From: Hondaea fermentalgiana
Lineage: Eukaryota; Sar; Bigyra; Thraustochytrida; Thraustochytriidae
Direction of reading: 5' to 3'
Length of the DNA: 64,000 nt
Assembly (NCBI GenBank): GCA_014084085.1
Contig: NPFB01000001.1
Span: forward strand, 17,526-81,525
Shown here: positions 30,847-40,575 of the stretch, one piece after another
Layout of the letters: every line of letters starts with the position of its first letter
Position numbering within the stretch: position 1 is the stretch's first letter
Notes under the pieces: generated by a model
Seen by the model: the letters and a program-made list of their open reading frames with translations, nothing else
Told to the model about the DNA's origin: nothing
The model's database searches: none
Translations under genes and position numbers: made by a program

Positions 30847-32621
30847 TGGAAGAAAGGATAAAAGGAAGAAAGGGCAAGAGGCGAAAAAGTGCACACCTGC
30901 GGCTTCGCAACGCATCTCTTGCACTGCGTGCCGCCGCACTGACTCTTTGCGTTATAGGTTCCCACAGCCTAGGGAATCATAGACGTCGCCGCTGCAAAAT
31001 TCGCCCCGCGCTCCTTCGCAGGTCGTAAAGGGCCGCGCCTCTTCGCCCGATTCTTTTCTCCGCCCGGCTAGCCACCCACCATGGCCTCGGTGTTGCCGAA
31101 ACTTGAACTGTCAAGAAGAAAGGCAGTTCGAGTCGCCGGCCAGGCGTCTTCGATGCACGCAAGGTCGCCACCATGTACCGGTTTCTCCTCGCAAGGCTCA
31201 CAGCATGTCGTAATTCTGCCATCTTTAGCACTCAAGATAGAGCTCGTGCTTCAATCTTCGCAAACCTAAGAAGTATGCTGTACCTGTAAGGTAGCTGCTC
31301 CAACGCATATGGCCCCAGCCCGCCCAGTGGCCACACAAGGCGATGCGATCCGGCCATCCGTCTTCGGTCGCTGGTGGCTGTCTACGAGCAGTGGCGGGGC
31401 CATTCCACGCCCGCCCAGCCTGGCTGGTCGCAAATTGCGAGGCAAGATATGCTCCCTGGTTGCAGCCACCGTGCCCAATTAGCTACCAGGGCTAGTGGTC
31501 GCCTGCCAGTGGGGTGTGAGCTGGCTGGCGACTATAAACTATGCTGTCGATGTGATATCCCTTCTACCATCCTTGCATATCTCAATACTGCAAATACGCG
31601 TCCCAGCGTACTCCGTGCAACCCCTCCAGAATCATCCCTATCCGAGTCACGTTTGCAGCAACCATCCAGCCTGATCTGTGCTGGCTGCTGCGTTCTGTCC
31701 CGGCCCGCTGGCGCACGCGTCCCGCCCGGGCGCAGGTTGTACTTGGCTGTCACACTCACACATGCCTGCCAGAGGGGCAGGACAGGACAGGACAGGACAG
31801 GCAGACGCGTCCGGCTCGGGCGGCAGCCGCAGCGGCGTAAAGCCAAAGGGACGCCGGTCCAACAATAGGAAAGGGAAGGAGAGAAAAGAGGGCAAGGCGC
31901 TTGTCCCATCTCCCACGGATTCTTTTTCGAGGTATCTTTCGGGATTCCCGACTCGAGCGGCGGTCAGTCGATTTTCAGTCCATCGATCGATTGATCAATC
32001 CTCCAATCATCAATCAACCAACCCGAATACGCGCTTCCTGCGCTTCTTCCTTCCCTTCCCTCAGGACTGCCGTCCACGCAGCGCGGGCTGCGGACGAGCG
32101 TTGGTTGGCCCGCCCCGCCTCGCCCCGCTCCGCCCCACCGCCCCGGACCGACATGCGACATCGCGGTCCGCCGCAGACTTTTCCTCGGGCCGCCCCGGCG
32201 CTCTACCTGTCCATCCCGCGACATCCCGCGGCGCTGTGTGTGTTCGGTCAATCGATCAATCAACTTTAATCAGTCAATCAACCAATCAGTCAAGCAATCA
32301 AGCAATGTCCAGCCACCACTTATAACACACGCGGATGCTGCGAAGCAAAGCCGAGCTTTTGACGGCCTCCCAGCGTTCGTTCGGTACGTTCGTCCTTTCG
32401 CATAGTCATGTCCCACCCGCCACCGCGCTCCTTCGTCCACGTATCTCAGCGCCCTCCTCGCTGCCGCCGCCGCTCTCGCTCTCCTTCTCGCTCTCCTTCT
32501 CCCGAGGCTCGATCCGAGTTCTTTACGTGCCCCAACGGCAGCCTGAGGAGGCAGCACGCGAGTCGGGGCGGAGGGGGAGCACGGCGCGCGCACTCAAGTC
32601 AAGTCTCGCGCGCGCGCGCGT

Positions 32622-32673
32622 GAAGAAGCGAAGCAACTTGAAGAAGCGAAGCAACTTGAAGAAGCGAAGCAAC
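32622..32673. repeat. 18-base tandem repeat, three units
   Basis: GAAGAAGCGAAGCAACTT repeated nearly perfectly three times, the last unit incomplete. Because 18 is a multiple of three it gives an open frame of KKRSNL repeats, but no surrounding gene is recognised. Confidence 0.88.
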
Positions 32674-32891
32674 CACCGCGCCGGCACTCGACTCGAATGC
32701 GGCCGGCGGCCCTGGCGAGGGCTGGCAGACAGCCGGCAGCGGAGGGCTGCAGCCTGCGTGGCACGCTCAGTGGCCTGCACTGCAATGCAGCACTTGCAGC
32801 AAGCGGGCCATGGCCGTCGACATGTGCCGCCGCGATCGGCGTGACTGCCGGCGCTGGCTGCCCGGCCGGGCCTGGCACGAATTGCGTCCAC

Positions 32892-32944
<53 letters not shown>
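32892..32944. repeat. (CTTG)n microsatellite at contig end
   Basis: About 13 uninterrupted CTTG units running into the N gap; assembly probably stopped in this repeat. Confidence 0.92.
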
Positions 32945-33044
32945 NNNNNNNNNNNNNNNNNNNNNNNNNNNNNNNNNNNNNNNNNNNNNNNNNNNNNNNN
33001 NNNNNNNNNNNNNNNNNNNNNNNNNNNNNNNNNNNNNNNNNNNN
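32945..33044. other. Assembly gap (100 N)
   Basis: Exactly 100 N. The right edge begins inside an ankyrin gene on the plus strand, at the precise first base of a stretch of about 97 bases that is identical in the neighbouring ankyrin gene (37014 onward). Confidence 1.
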
Positions 33045-36000
33045 GCCCTTTCCGTGGCTTGCACAAATGGACACGTGGACGCCGCGCGCTTGCTCCTTGA
33101 TCGTGGAGCAGACGTAAATTACAGTGGATACTCCGACAAGTACCCTCTTGTAGAAGCGTGTCGCGAAAATCAAGTCGAGGTTGTTCGAATGCTCCTCAGC
33201 CGTGATGTTGAGCTCAAGGTTCGCGAAAAGGCCCTGCAACTCGCTGTCCAAAAGAATAATGTAAACCTTGCTCGCCTCTTTGTGGAGCACGGCATGGATT
33301 TCATCTTTCTGCGAACGCCTCCTCGATATTTCGATCAAACATACTACTTTTTGGACAAAGGCAAGCGAGAATTTACGCCTGTTGGATTGTCTGATCCAAA
33401 AACGCGCAGCGCAGACATGATTGAGCTTCTCCTTGATCATGGTGGAGGCAATGTGGATGACATCAATGAAAATGGGCAGTCAGTGCTCATACAAGCGTCC
33501 TTACATGGAGATATGGAACTTGCTCAACTACTTATCAGCCGTGGAGCCGACGTGAATTTTGAAATTGAAACATACTCTTTCTTTACGCCGCTGGCGGCCG
33601 CTTGTGAACGGAATCAAGCCCCTATGGTCGACCTGCTTCTTCGACACGGTGCTGATGGTAATCATATTGTGAAAGATTATGAAAGAGGCTCATTGCTGGC
33701 CATCACATGTGATACAGGGGCCATGGCCTGTTTTCAAAGACTCCTCGATTATGGCGTCAATGTGCATGCGCCGGGCATTGGAAGTACGGCCTTCGATATG
33801 GCTTGCATAAGCAGTCACTTTGGTATGGCCAAGATTCTTCTCGAAAAGGGGGTGTTGACGAAATCCAATGAGCATATGCAGACATATCTTCAGATGGCGC
33901 TTCATTCCGCTTGCGGTGCCTCCAACCTGGACATGGTCAAGTATTTTATCGAAAATGGTGCAATGGCCGATCTAGATTGTCTGACGGAAGCATTTTTTCG
34001 CAGCGAGCTCTGTGCCGAGTATCTCCTTGACCATGGCGTAACATATGACCCACGAGGCAGCAGCGGTGAGAAACTTCTGCACACCGCTTGCTTGCGTGGA
34101 TGGTCGAGAATAGTAGAACGAATTCTCAAGGAGGGAGGCGATGCGAATTGCAGGGATTCTCATGGCAAGACACCTCTTTTAAATGCAGCTTGCAACAGGT
34201 CCGCCCGGGATATAGAGAAGTCGCTCTTCACGCAACTTCTGCTTATTGCCAAACTTCTCGTCAGTAGAGGCGCGGAAGTCAATGCGGTGGATCGACAGGG
34301 ACTGACGGCTTTCGAGAATCTTGGTGGTATTCGCTCTCCGGAGGCTGTCCCTCGAGGTGACACTTTCGATTGGGGTCCTTGGGATTGGAGTCTCAAGAAA
34401 ATGTTCAATGAAATGGAGGACTTTGCTGTCTTCCTGATCGATCAAGGTGCAACATTTGACCCGAACCTCAGACGTCACGCTACGATTTTACGAAACGCTT
34501 GCAAATGCGGATGCGCAAAACTTACTCGAACGCTCCTTCGCAGATTCGAGAGTGGCCCCACAGTATATCCTTATCTCAAAACAGCCTGCAAATATCGTAG
34601 GACAGAGATCGTGAAAATACTTCTCGACCATGACGCCCAAAGAAGGGAAAGATTCTTGGGGCCTAGATATCAAAGAAGTGAAAGGTACTTGGGGGTTGAA
34701 CATTTGTATTCTATTTGTTCTGGGGAGCCAAGTAAGGAGCAGTGGGACATCGTAAATCTTCTGCTGCAAATAAATCAAGGTTCCCAAGACGATCGAAAAT
34801 TGCGCTACTTGAGTGAAGCTTTGCAGCACGCGTGTGGTAATGGCTTATTACCAATTGCAGGGCTGCTCGTTCAGCACGGCGCTGACGTCAATCTACTGCC
34901 GTCGTCGTATTCACCTTTATACGAGGCGTTGACATGCTTGATGCGGGCCTGCAAAGAAGGTCATCTCGATACCGTTCGCTGGCTGCTAGAGCATGGCGCG
35001 TCCATCGATACCCAAAGTAAGAATGGCTGGACGGCGCTCATTATAGCTTGTTGCGCACATCAAAGCGCTATTGCTACCTTACTCATTGAGCACGGCGCAA
35101 ATGTCAACCATAAGACGTCTTTCGGCTGGACCGCGCTCCATTTGGCAAGTTTCTACAAGGACGTAAATCTCGTTCGATTGCTTTTGAAACAAGGCGCCGA
35201 AGTGAATTCTCTCGCGACATGTCACTGGACGTCGCTCATGTCGGCATGCCGCAGTGGCAGAATCGAGACTGTGAATGTTTTACTAGAGAGCGGTGCCGAC
35301 CCCACAGTTGCCTTGTCTGGCACAGAAGAGAAGCTGAAATCTAGTTTCGACAGCTTCAAGCACTTTCTATGTATCCGCCACTACCCGTTTTCCCATTTAC
35401 CTTTCGGGAAAATATGCACAGCACTCTCAGTTGCGTGCGAAGCTGGTTACGAGAGGATCGTCCAGCTCCTTGTCTCGCATGCAGACGTTGTGCAGGTGAG
35501 TGGTGCTTCAGATCTCGCGATCCCCTACATTTTCAGACGGTTTTCACTGGCAGATGTATTTCATCGCAGAGGCATTGGCTTGCATTTTTCAGATGCAAGA
35601 GGCCGAACTGCGTTGATGACGGTCTGCGAAAGAACCTCGACATCCCGAATGTTGCCTGCTGCTGCACAAGCTTTGATCGATCGCGGCGCTGATTTGCACG
35701 CTCGGGACAATGATGGCGCGACACCTTTGTCAATCATGCTTAGCATCTTAGATTGCAATGTGCGTCAATTCGGTTGCGATGACACGGAGCCAGAACCGGC
35801 GTCCTCTTCCGATGACACATCGGCGCCTTCCCCCCAGGCCCCAAGCTCAAGTTCGGCCCGGGAGCACTCAGAGGAATTGGCAAAATTGCTGCTGGAGCGA
35901 GGTGCTGATCCAAACGTACAAGACAGATTGGGCATGACACCTCTCATGCAAGCTTGCTCTCGAGGCGCTGCCGTTGTGGTGCGCTTTCTTTTACAGCAAG

Positions 36001-36434
36001 GAGTCGACTCGAACATGAAAGACTTGTCAGGTAGAACAGCTCTGATGCATGCGATTCGGAACTTGCATTCCGACATTGTCGAAGAACTCCTTCAAGATGG
36101 CGCCAACTTGGACATGCACGATGCCCAGGTGTCGCTCTTTGATGTTGCTTTGGAATTCAGACGTCACTCTACATCCCGCGCGGAGGAGATGATATCATGG
36201 TTGTTCAACCGCGGAGCCTACGTGGATTTTTCATGCCTCAAAAGCAGCAAGGCTCAGACTGCGCTCAAGATTGCCTACGATGCTGGGTTTGTGGAAGTCC
36301 TCGATCTGATCACAGCTCCAAGAACGCATGGTTCAGGCCTGCACATTGTTGCGGACGATAAAAAAGTTGCATCAGAACCCACGATGCACACAAAGATGAA
36401 AGCGGGTCCCCTAAGAGGAGAAAGGAATGATTGA
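33045..36434 (+). CDS. Large ankyrin-repeat protein, 5' end missing at gap
   Basis: 1129 residues visible, starting mid-repeat ('ALSVACTNGHVDAARLLLDRG') and ending at a TGA at 36432-36434. The protein is almost wholly ankyrin repeats, e.g. 'GWTALIIACCAHQSAIATLLIEHGANVNH' and 'MTPLMQACSRGAAVVVRFLLQQGVDSN', interrupted by an acidic/Ser-rich linker near 'ASSSDDTSAPSPQAPSSSS'. The C-terminal block 'VDFSCLKSSKAQTALKIAYDAGFVEVLDLITAP' is shared with the gene at 36822. Ankyrin arrays bind proteins; no enzymatic domain, signal peptide or membrane segment is visible. The missing start very likely lies at 17509-17744 on the other strand. DNA is noticeably more AT-rich than in flanking genes. Confidence 0.9.
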   Translation, partial: ALSVACTNGHVDAARLLLDRGADVNYSGYSDKYPLVEACRENQVEVVRMLLSRDVELKVREKALQLAVQKNNVNLARLFVEHGMDFIFLRTPPRYFDQTYYFLDKGKREFTPVGLSDPKTRSADMIELLLDHGGGNVDDINENGQSVLIQASLHGDMELAQLLISRGADVNFEIETYSFFTPLAAACERNQAPMVDLLLRHGADGNHIVKDYERGSLLAITCDTGAMACFQRLLDYGVNVHAPGIGSTAFDMACISSHFGMAKILLEKGVLTKSNEHMQTYLQMALHSACGASNLDMVKYFIENGAMADLDCLTEAFFRSELCAEYLLDHGVTYDPRGSSGEKLLHTACLRGWSRIVERILKEGGDANCRDSHGKTPLLNAACNRSARDIEKSLFTQLLLIAKLLVSRGAEVNAVDRQGLTAFENLGGIRSPEAVPRGDTFDWGPWDWSLKKMFNEMEDFAVFLIDQGATFDPNLRRHATILRNACKCGCAKLTRTLLRRFESGPTVYPYLKTACKYRRTEIVKILLDHDAQRRERFLGPRYQRSERYLGVEHLYSICSGEPSKEQWDIVNLLLQINQGSQDDRKLRYLSEALQHACGNGLLPIAGLLVQHGADVNLLPSSYSPLYEALTCLMRACKEGHLDTVRWLLEHGASIDTQSKNGWTALIIACCAHQSAIATLLIEHGANVNHKTSFGWTALHLASFYKDVNLVRLLLKQGAEVNSLATCHWTSLMSACRSGRIETVNVLLESGADPTVALSGTEEKLKSSFDSFKHFLCIRHYPFSHLPFGKICTALSVACEAGYERIVQLLVSHADVVQVSGASDLAIPYIFRRFSLADVFHRRGIGLHFSDARGRTALMTVCERTSTSRMLPAAAQALIDRGADLHARDNDGATPLSIMLSILDCNVRQFGCDDTEPEPASSSDDTSAPSPQAPSSSSAREHSEELAKLLLERGADPNVQDRLGMTPLMQACSRGAAVVVRFLLQQGVDSNMKDLSGRTALMHAIRNLHSDIVEELLQDGANLDMHDAQVSLFDVALEFRRHSTSRAEEMISWLFNRGAYVDFSCLKSSKAQTALKIAYDAGFVEVLDLITAPRTHGSGLHIVADDKKVASEPTMHTKMKAGPLRGERND

Positions 36435-36821
36435 ATATGTTTGAATGAATACATTTGGGAATGAAAATAACTTTAGCCTTGATCTCGTCATTGGCCTTGC
36501 AAGAAATGAACGCTTCGTGCTCGGGTGACCCGAAAGATCAGCTTCAAGCTGGCTGGGCGATGTCGTATTCCTCAACCACTTGGGTTTCGCACCTCACTTG
36601 TGTTCCGCAACCACTTGGGTTCCGCAGCTCGCCAATGCCAGCGCGACAACATCCATCGCTGGAGGATCTTGGTATTATACGTAAACAGCAAACCCGCAAC
36701 AGGTTGCCACGCCGATATATCTTGTGTGAGAGCAAACGCTTCGAAGCGCCGTAGGATTCTGCGAGCGGGCGCTGGTGGTGAGCGCGCTCAAAGAATCTAC
36801 AAGACCGAAAGTTTCGGCGCG
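36435..36821. other. Short spacer between tandem ankyrin genes
   Basis: About 390 bases between the stop of the first and the ATG of the second ankyrin gene. It holds the second copy of the 49-base conserved element (36582-36630). The frame of the second gene stays open through most of it, but this part does not align with the first gene's protein. Confidence 0.7.
36582..36630 (+). promoter_or_regulatory. Conserved 49-base upstream element, copy 2
   Basis: Identical to the reverse complement of 17971-18019. Built of three near-copies of CACTTGGGTTCCGCA at 17-18 base spacing. It ends 192 bases upstream of the ATG at 36822, against 227 bases for copy 1. Confidence 0.7.
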
Positions 36822-39800
36822 ATGGAGAATCTTGTAGCCAATGAAGACCTCGCGGGAATTCGCGCCGCTGTACAACAGGACGCCAAGCTGCTGGAATGGA
36901 TTCCCAAGCCGCTGCATCACGCAAGCCGACAAGGCCTAGATAAGGTCATGGAGGTCCTTCTCGACCTCGGCGCGAACGTTGCTTCCGAGGAGAACGGCAT
37001 CACTGCCCTTTCCGTGGCTTGCACAAATGGACACGTGGACGCCGCGCGCTTGCTCCTTGATCGTGGAGCAGACGTAAATTACAGTGGATACTCCGACGAG
37101 TTTCCTCTTCTAGGAGCGTGCCGCGAGGGTCACATTGAGATTGTCCGGATGCTTCTTGATCGTGGAGCACACGTAAATATCTGTGAATACTCTGACGAGT
37201 GTCCTCTTCTGGGAGCGTGTCGCGAGGGTCACATTGAGGTTGTCCGGATGCTTCTCAATCGTGATGATAAGATCCAGAATCGCGAAAAGGCCTTAGGAAT
37301 CGCTGTCGAAAAGAAGAATGCAGACCTTGCTCGCCTCTTTGTGCAGCACGGTATGAATTTCGAGTGCCTGCGCAACCCCTTTGACTATGTCGGGGAGGAC
37401 CATAACGAGGATCCGTATTTTTGGCCTAAGCGAGAACTTACTCTTGTCGGAAGGGCTGGTGAGGAAGAGCAAAGTCAAGAGATGATTGAGCTTTTCCTTG
37501 ATCATGGCGGAGGCAACGTTGATGACGTGGACAGAGATGAATTCACAGCGCTGAAGTATGCTTGTCTCCGCGGGCAATACAAGCTTGCTAAATTTCTCAT
37601 CGAGCGTGGTGCCGAAATCAGTTTTGACCCAGATGGCACGGACTATACGTCTCCGCTCATAATCGCATGCGAACAAAGTCACGAATCAATTGTGGAGCTC
37701 CTTCTCGACCATGGGGCACACACAGATGCGCCGTACGGACGCGATACCCCTCTTATGATCACGTGCGAAAATGGTGCCATGGTCAGCTTCAAGAAGCTTC
37801 TCACGTGTGACGATGTTTGCATAGATGAGCAGAATAGAGACGGCTGCACGGCGCTTATGATTGCTTGCGCCAATGGTCACCTCGAAATGGTCAAGCTTCT
37901 TCTCAAGAGGGGCGCCGAGGTGGATATGCAGGACCACAAAGGGCGCAGAGCGCTGGCGTACAGTGCGAACGAAGCGTGCATCCAATGTCTCCTCGAGCAT
38001 AGTGTACGGCTCGGACCTCGCGCTATCAGCGATGAGGAACTCCTGGGCATCGTGAGCTCGAGAGGATGTACGAGCATGGTGAAGGAACTTCTCGAGAAAG
38101 GGGTCAACGTTAACTGCAAGGATCGCGGTGGTTTTACCCCCCTCATGCGAGCTGCCTCTGGCACAACTTACGCGAAAGCGAAAACGCTTGAAAACAAGAA
38201 TTTCGTGACCATCGCGAAGTCACTTGTCAGTCAAGGCGCAGAGGTGAACGCCGTAAATAAAAGGGGTCAAACAGCTCTGGAGTTGACTGCCTGCAAGAAC
38301 TTGGCTCACTTTCTACTCGACCAGGGTGCGACGTATGACCCTAGTCATACGGGTGTGTATTCTATATTTAGTCGATCATGCGAGGAGGGCTGGGTGGATC
38401 TCACTCGCCGATGCCTCCAGCAAGTGCACAAGTCGGACGCGAGCAAAAACATGATGGATTGTCTTGTAGATGCTTGCAGAAATCAAAGGACTGAAATCGT
38501 GAAGCTGCTTCTCGACAACGGAGCTGATCCCAAGGCCGGATTCGAAAACTGGAGAAAGAAGGCCTGGCTTCTAAAGGAAGTTTGTGTTGGTAAGGTCAAC
38601 AATCACAAGTTGGACCTTGTTCAGCTCCTTCTTCAGAGCTACGTATGCTCAAATGTCAAAGACAAAACCGCCGTCGCTTGTGCCCTTCATGGTGCCTATG
38701 AAGTGGGAGATTTAGAAACTGCTAGACTGCTCGTTCAGCATGGAGCTGACGTCGACTCGCAGTGCGAAGCTGTCTCTACGTGCTTGATGAAAGCCTGCCA
38801 AAGAGGAGACCTTGCGGTTGTTCGCTGTTTTTTGGAGTTCGGAGCAAATGTGAATCAACAGAACAATGACGACTGCACAGCACTCATGCTGGCATGCAAT
38901 ATTGGCCAAGACGACATGGTTTGTTTACTCCTTGATCAAGGCGCAGAGGTCAATCAGCAAACGTCTAACGGCTGGAGCGCGCTACATATCGCAGCTTGTG
39001 GTGGAAACGTAAAGCTCGTACAATCGCTTCTGAATCGTGGTGCTGCTGTAAATCTACAGACCAAGCAAGGATGGACGTCTCTCATGTCAGCAAGCGACAG
39101 CGGTAACATGGAAATTGCGGAGCTCCTTTTGCAGCACGGCGCAAAGCCTGAAATGCAGCTCTTTGATGAACCAGTTTGCTCTCATTCTTGGTTCACTTCT
39201 ATGCGATTCATGCACTGGAAGCGATACGGGGAGATGTGCACAGCGCTCTCCATTGCATGCAAAATGGGGAACGAGCGGGTCGTCCAGTTGCTTCTGGCAC
39301 ACGTAGACGCCGTTCGAGCGAGCGGCGCTTCAGATCTTGCAACTGCCTATCTCTGTGAAAAGTTCGCTCTGGTAGATTTATTCCGCCGACATGGCTTTGG
39401 AGTGAACCTTGCAGATTCGCGGGGTCGAACAGTGCTGATGCAAGCGATTGGGGGAAGCATGTCATCTCACAGGAGGGGTCATCCATCCGCACCTGCTGCT
39501 GTCAAGACTTTGCTCGATCACGGCGCTGATCTGCACGCTCGGGACAAGAATGGCGCAACAGCGCTTTTCTTGGCGATTGACTTGAACGCTCGTCTCCGGC
39601 ATCAATGCGAGAAGACGGCCTCTCTTCTTCTAACAGGGGGTGCTGATCCAAACACTCAAGACAGCAAAGGCACATCGCCTCTGATGCGCGCTTGCTTTTG
39701 TGGTTCTATGACCATGGTTCACTTTCTTATCAAGCGCGGCGCCAAGCTCGACATGCAAGACGGGTCCAACACCACTGCTCTCATGCATGCAGCTCGAGAA

Positions 39801-40178
39801 GGACACATTGATATCGTCCAAACGCTCATTCATTATGGCGCAAAAGTCGATGTGCGCGAAGGGTCCATGCTCCTCTTTCACGTCGCTGTCAATGTGCAAC
39901 GTCGCTCGTCAGATGATATCCACGAGACGATGAAATTGCTTGTTCAACGGGGAGCCCGCATGGATTTTTCATGTCTCAAGAGCAAAAGAGCACAAACGGC
40001 ACTCAAGATTGTTTATGATGCTGGGTTCGTGGAGGTCGTCGACCTGTTCACTGCGCCCAGGATGTCCAACTCTGCCTTGAAAATTGTCGCAGACTCTCGA
40101 GAAGGAAATGCTAAGCGAAACTTGACGCTGGAAGATGGCAGCCCTTCGAAAAGAGTGCGAATGGACGATTATTATTAG
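36822..40178 (+). CDS. Large ankyrin-repeat protein, tandem paralogue
   Basis: 1118 aa. The ATG at 36822 is chosen because 'MENLVANEDLAGIRAAV' aligns with the start at 17744; the frame is open to 36525, but that extension translates the 49-base element and is not conserved. The body is a long ankyrin array, e.g. 'CTALMIACANGHLEMVKLLLKRGAEVDMQ', 'GWSALHIAACGGNVKLVQSLLNRGAAVN' and 'SPLMRACFCGSMTMVHFLIKRGAKLDMQ'. Two adjacent 99-base units (37056-37154, 37155-37253) are near-identical and represent an extra ankyrin repeat absent from the sister gene. The C-terminal 'DFSCLKSKRAQTALKIVYDAGFVEVVDL' block is shared; the end 'SPSKRVRMDDYY' contains a possible nuclear signal. It probably acts as a scaffold or target-binding protein; the partner is unknown. 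Confidence 0.92.
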   Translation: MENLVANEDLAGIRAAVQQDAKLLEWIPKPLHHASRQGLDKVMEVLLDLGANVASEENGITALSVACTNGHVDAARLLLDRGADVNYSGYSDEFPLLGACREGHIEIVRMLLDRGAHVNICEYSDECPLLGACREGHIEVVRMLLNRDDKIQNREKALGIAVEKKNADLARLFVQHGMNFECLRNPFDYVGEDHNEDPYFWPKRELTLVGRAGEEEQSQEMIELFLDHGGGNVDDVDRDEFTALKYACLRGQYKLAKFLIERGAEISFDPDGTDYTSPLIIACEQSHESIVELLLDHGAHTDAPYGRDTPLMITCENGAMVSFKKLLTCDDVCIDEQNRDGCTALMIACANGHLEMVKLLLKRGAEVDMQDHKGRRALAYSANEACIQCLLEHSVRLGPRAISDEELLGIVSSRGCTSMVKELLEKGVNVNCKDRGGFTPLMRAASGTTYAKAKTLENKNFVTIAKSLVSQGAEVNAVNKRGQTALELTACKNLAHFLLDQGATYDPSHTGVYSIFSRSCEEGWVDLTRRCLQQVHKSDASKNMMDCLVDACRNQRTEIVKLLLDNGADPKAGFENWRKKAWLLKEVCVGKVNNHKLDLVQLLLQSYVCSNVKDKTAVACALHGAYEVGDLETARLLVQHGADVDSQCEAVSTCLMKACQRGDLAVVRCFLEFGANVNQQNNDDCTALMLACNIGQDDMVCLLLDQGAEVNQQTSNGWSALHIAACGGNVKLVQSLLNRGAAVNLQTKQGWTSLMSASDSGNMEIAELLLQHGAKPEMQLFDEPVCSHSWFTSMRFMHWKRYGEMCTALSIACKMGNERVVQLLLAHVDAVRASGASDLATAYLCEKFALVDLFRRHGFGVNLADSRGRTVLMQAIGGSMSSHRRGHPSAPAAVKTLLDHGADLHARDKNGATALFLAIDLNARLRHQCEKTASLLLTGGADPNTQDSKGTSPLMRACFCGSMTMVHFLIKRGAKLDMQDGSNTTALMHAAREGHIDIVQTLIHYGAKVDVREGSMLLFHVAVNVQRRSSDDIHETMKLLVQRGARMDFSCLKSKRAQTALKIVYDAGFVEVVDLFTAPRMSNSALKIVADSREGNAKRNLTLEDGSPSKRVRMDDYY
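37056..37253 (+). repeat. In-frame 99-base tandem duplication inside the ankyrin gene
   Basis: Two 99-base units, each encoding one 33-residue ankyrin repeat (unit 1 with 'NYSGYSDEFPLLGACREGHIEIV', unit 2 with 'NICEYSDECPLLGACREGHIEVV'). The sister gene has a single unit here. This shows growth of the array by whole-repeat duplication. Confidence 0.88.
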
Positions 40179-40575
40179 AATGCTTTACATTCATTTTTGC
40201 CGTCCTTAATTTCGAACTTCGCTACAAGTGTGGCTCTGGCTCGTTTGCATGCTGGCACGTAACTTGAAGCATACACTTGCAAGGCCTGCACCCATATTTG
40301 GTCTCTTCCAATCTCTCTTGCAAGTGACTTGCTCGCGGCAGCCGCCAACTTTCAACTTTTACCTCCGAATCCAACTTTTTTTTTATCGAATGATGGAGTC
40401 CATTCGTTCAAACAGTCAGCATCGAAAGCGAGGCCTGCTGTCGCGCGCGAAGGACCACACAAAGGATCGAAAATCGCATGAAAATTGCATGAAAACGAAT
40501 GAAAACACGAAAACAAAACTCTTTCTCACACGACCCGTCAACTCCGTGTGCGGCGTGGGAGAGATTGAGAAGCCG
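40179..40575. other. Spacer upstream of the ketopantoate-reductase-like gene
   Basis: About 400 bases. The following gene's frame is open from 40228, with a possible in-frame ATG at 40390, so part of this may be coding. An A-rich stretch with repeated GAAAA-type words lies at 40480-40525. Nothing else is recognised. Confidence 0.5.

Larger units (their letters stand above)
23850..32944. other. About 9 kb microsatellite-rich DNA without a recognisable gene
   Basis: No protein family is recognised on either strand. Open frames of up to about 260 codons (for example around 25532-26272, 29812-30591 and 30137-30910) are Arg/Ala/Pro/Ser-rich, overlap frames on the other strand and are built partly from simple repeats. 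The stretch holds many tetra- and pentanucleotide tracts, a 45-base direct duplication (28681-28770), an 18-base array (32622-32673) and a CTTG run ending at the N gap. It may contain non-coding RNA genes or unrecognised spliced genes, but nothing supports one. Confidence 0.6.

Noticed and set aside
29812..30910. Frames of about 260 codons on both strands
   Set aside because: They overlap antiparallel, lack any motif, and one ends in translated A-rich repeat.
32697..33044. Reading frame running through the N gap into the ankyrin gene
   Set aside because: The upstream part is unrelated sequence and CTTG repeat, and a frame across unknown bases is meaningless.
36525..36821. N-terminal extension of the second ankyrin gene
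   Set aside because: It translates the 49-base upstream element, and the sister gene starts at the position equivalent to 36822.
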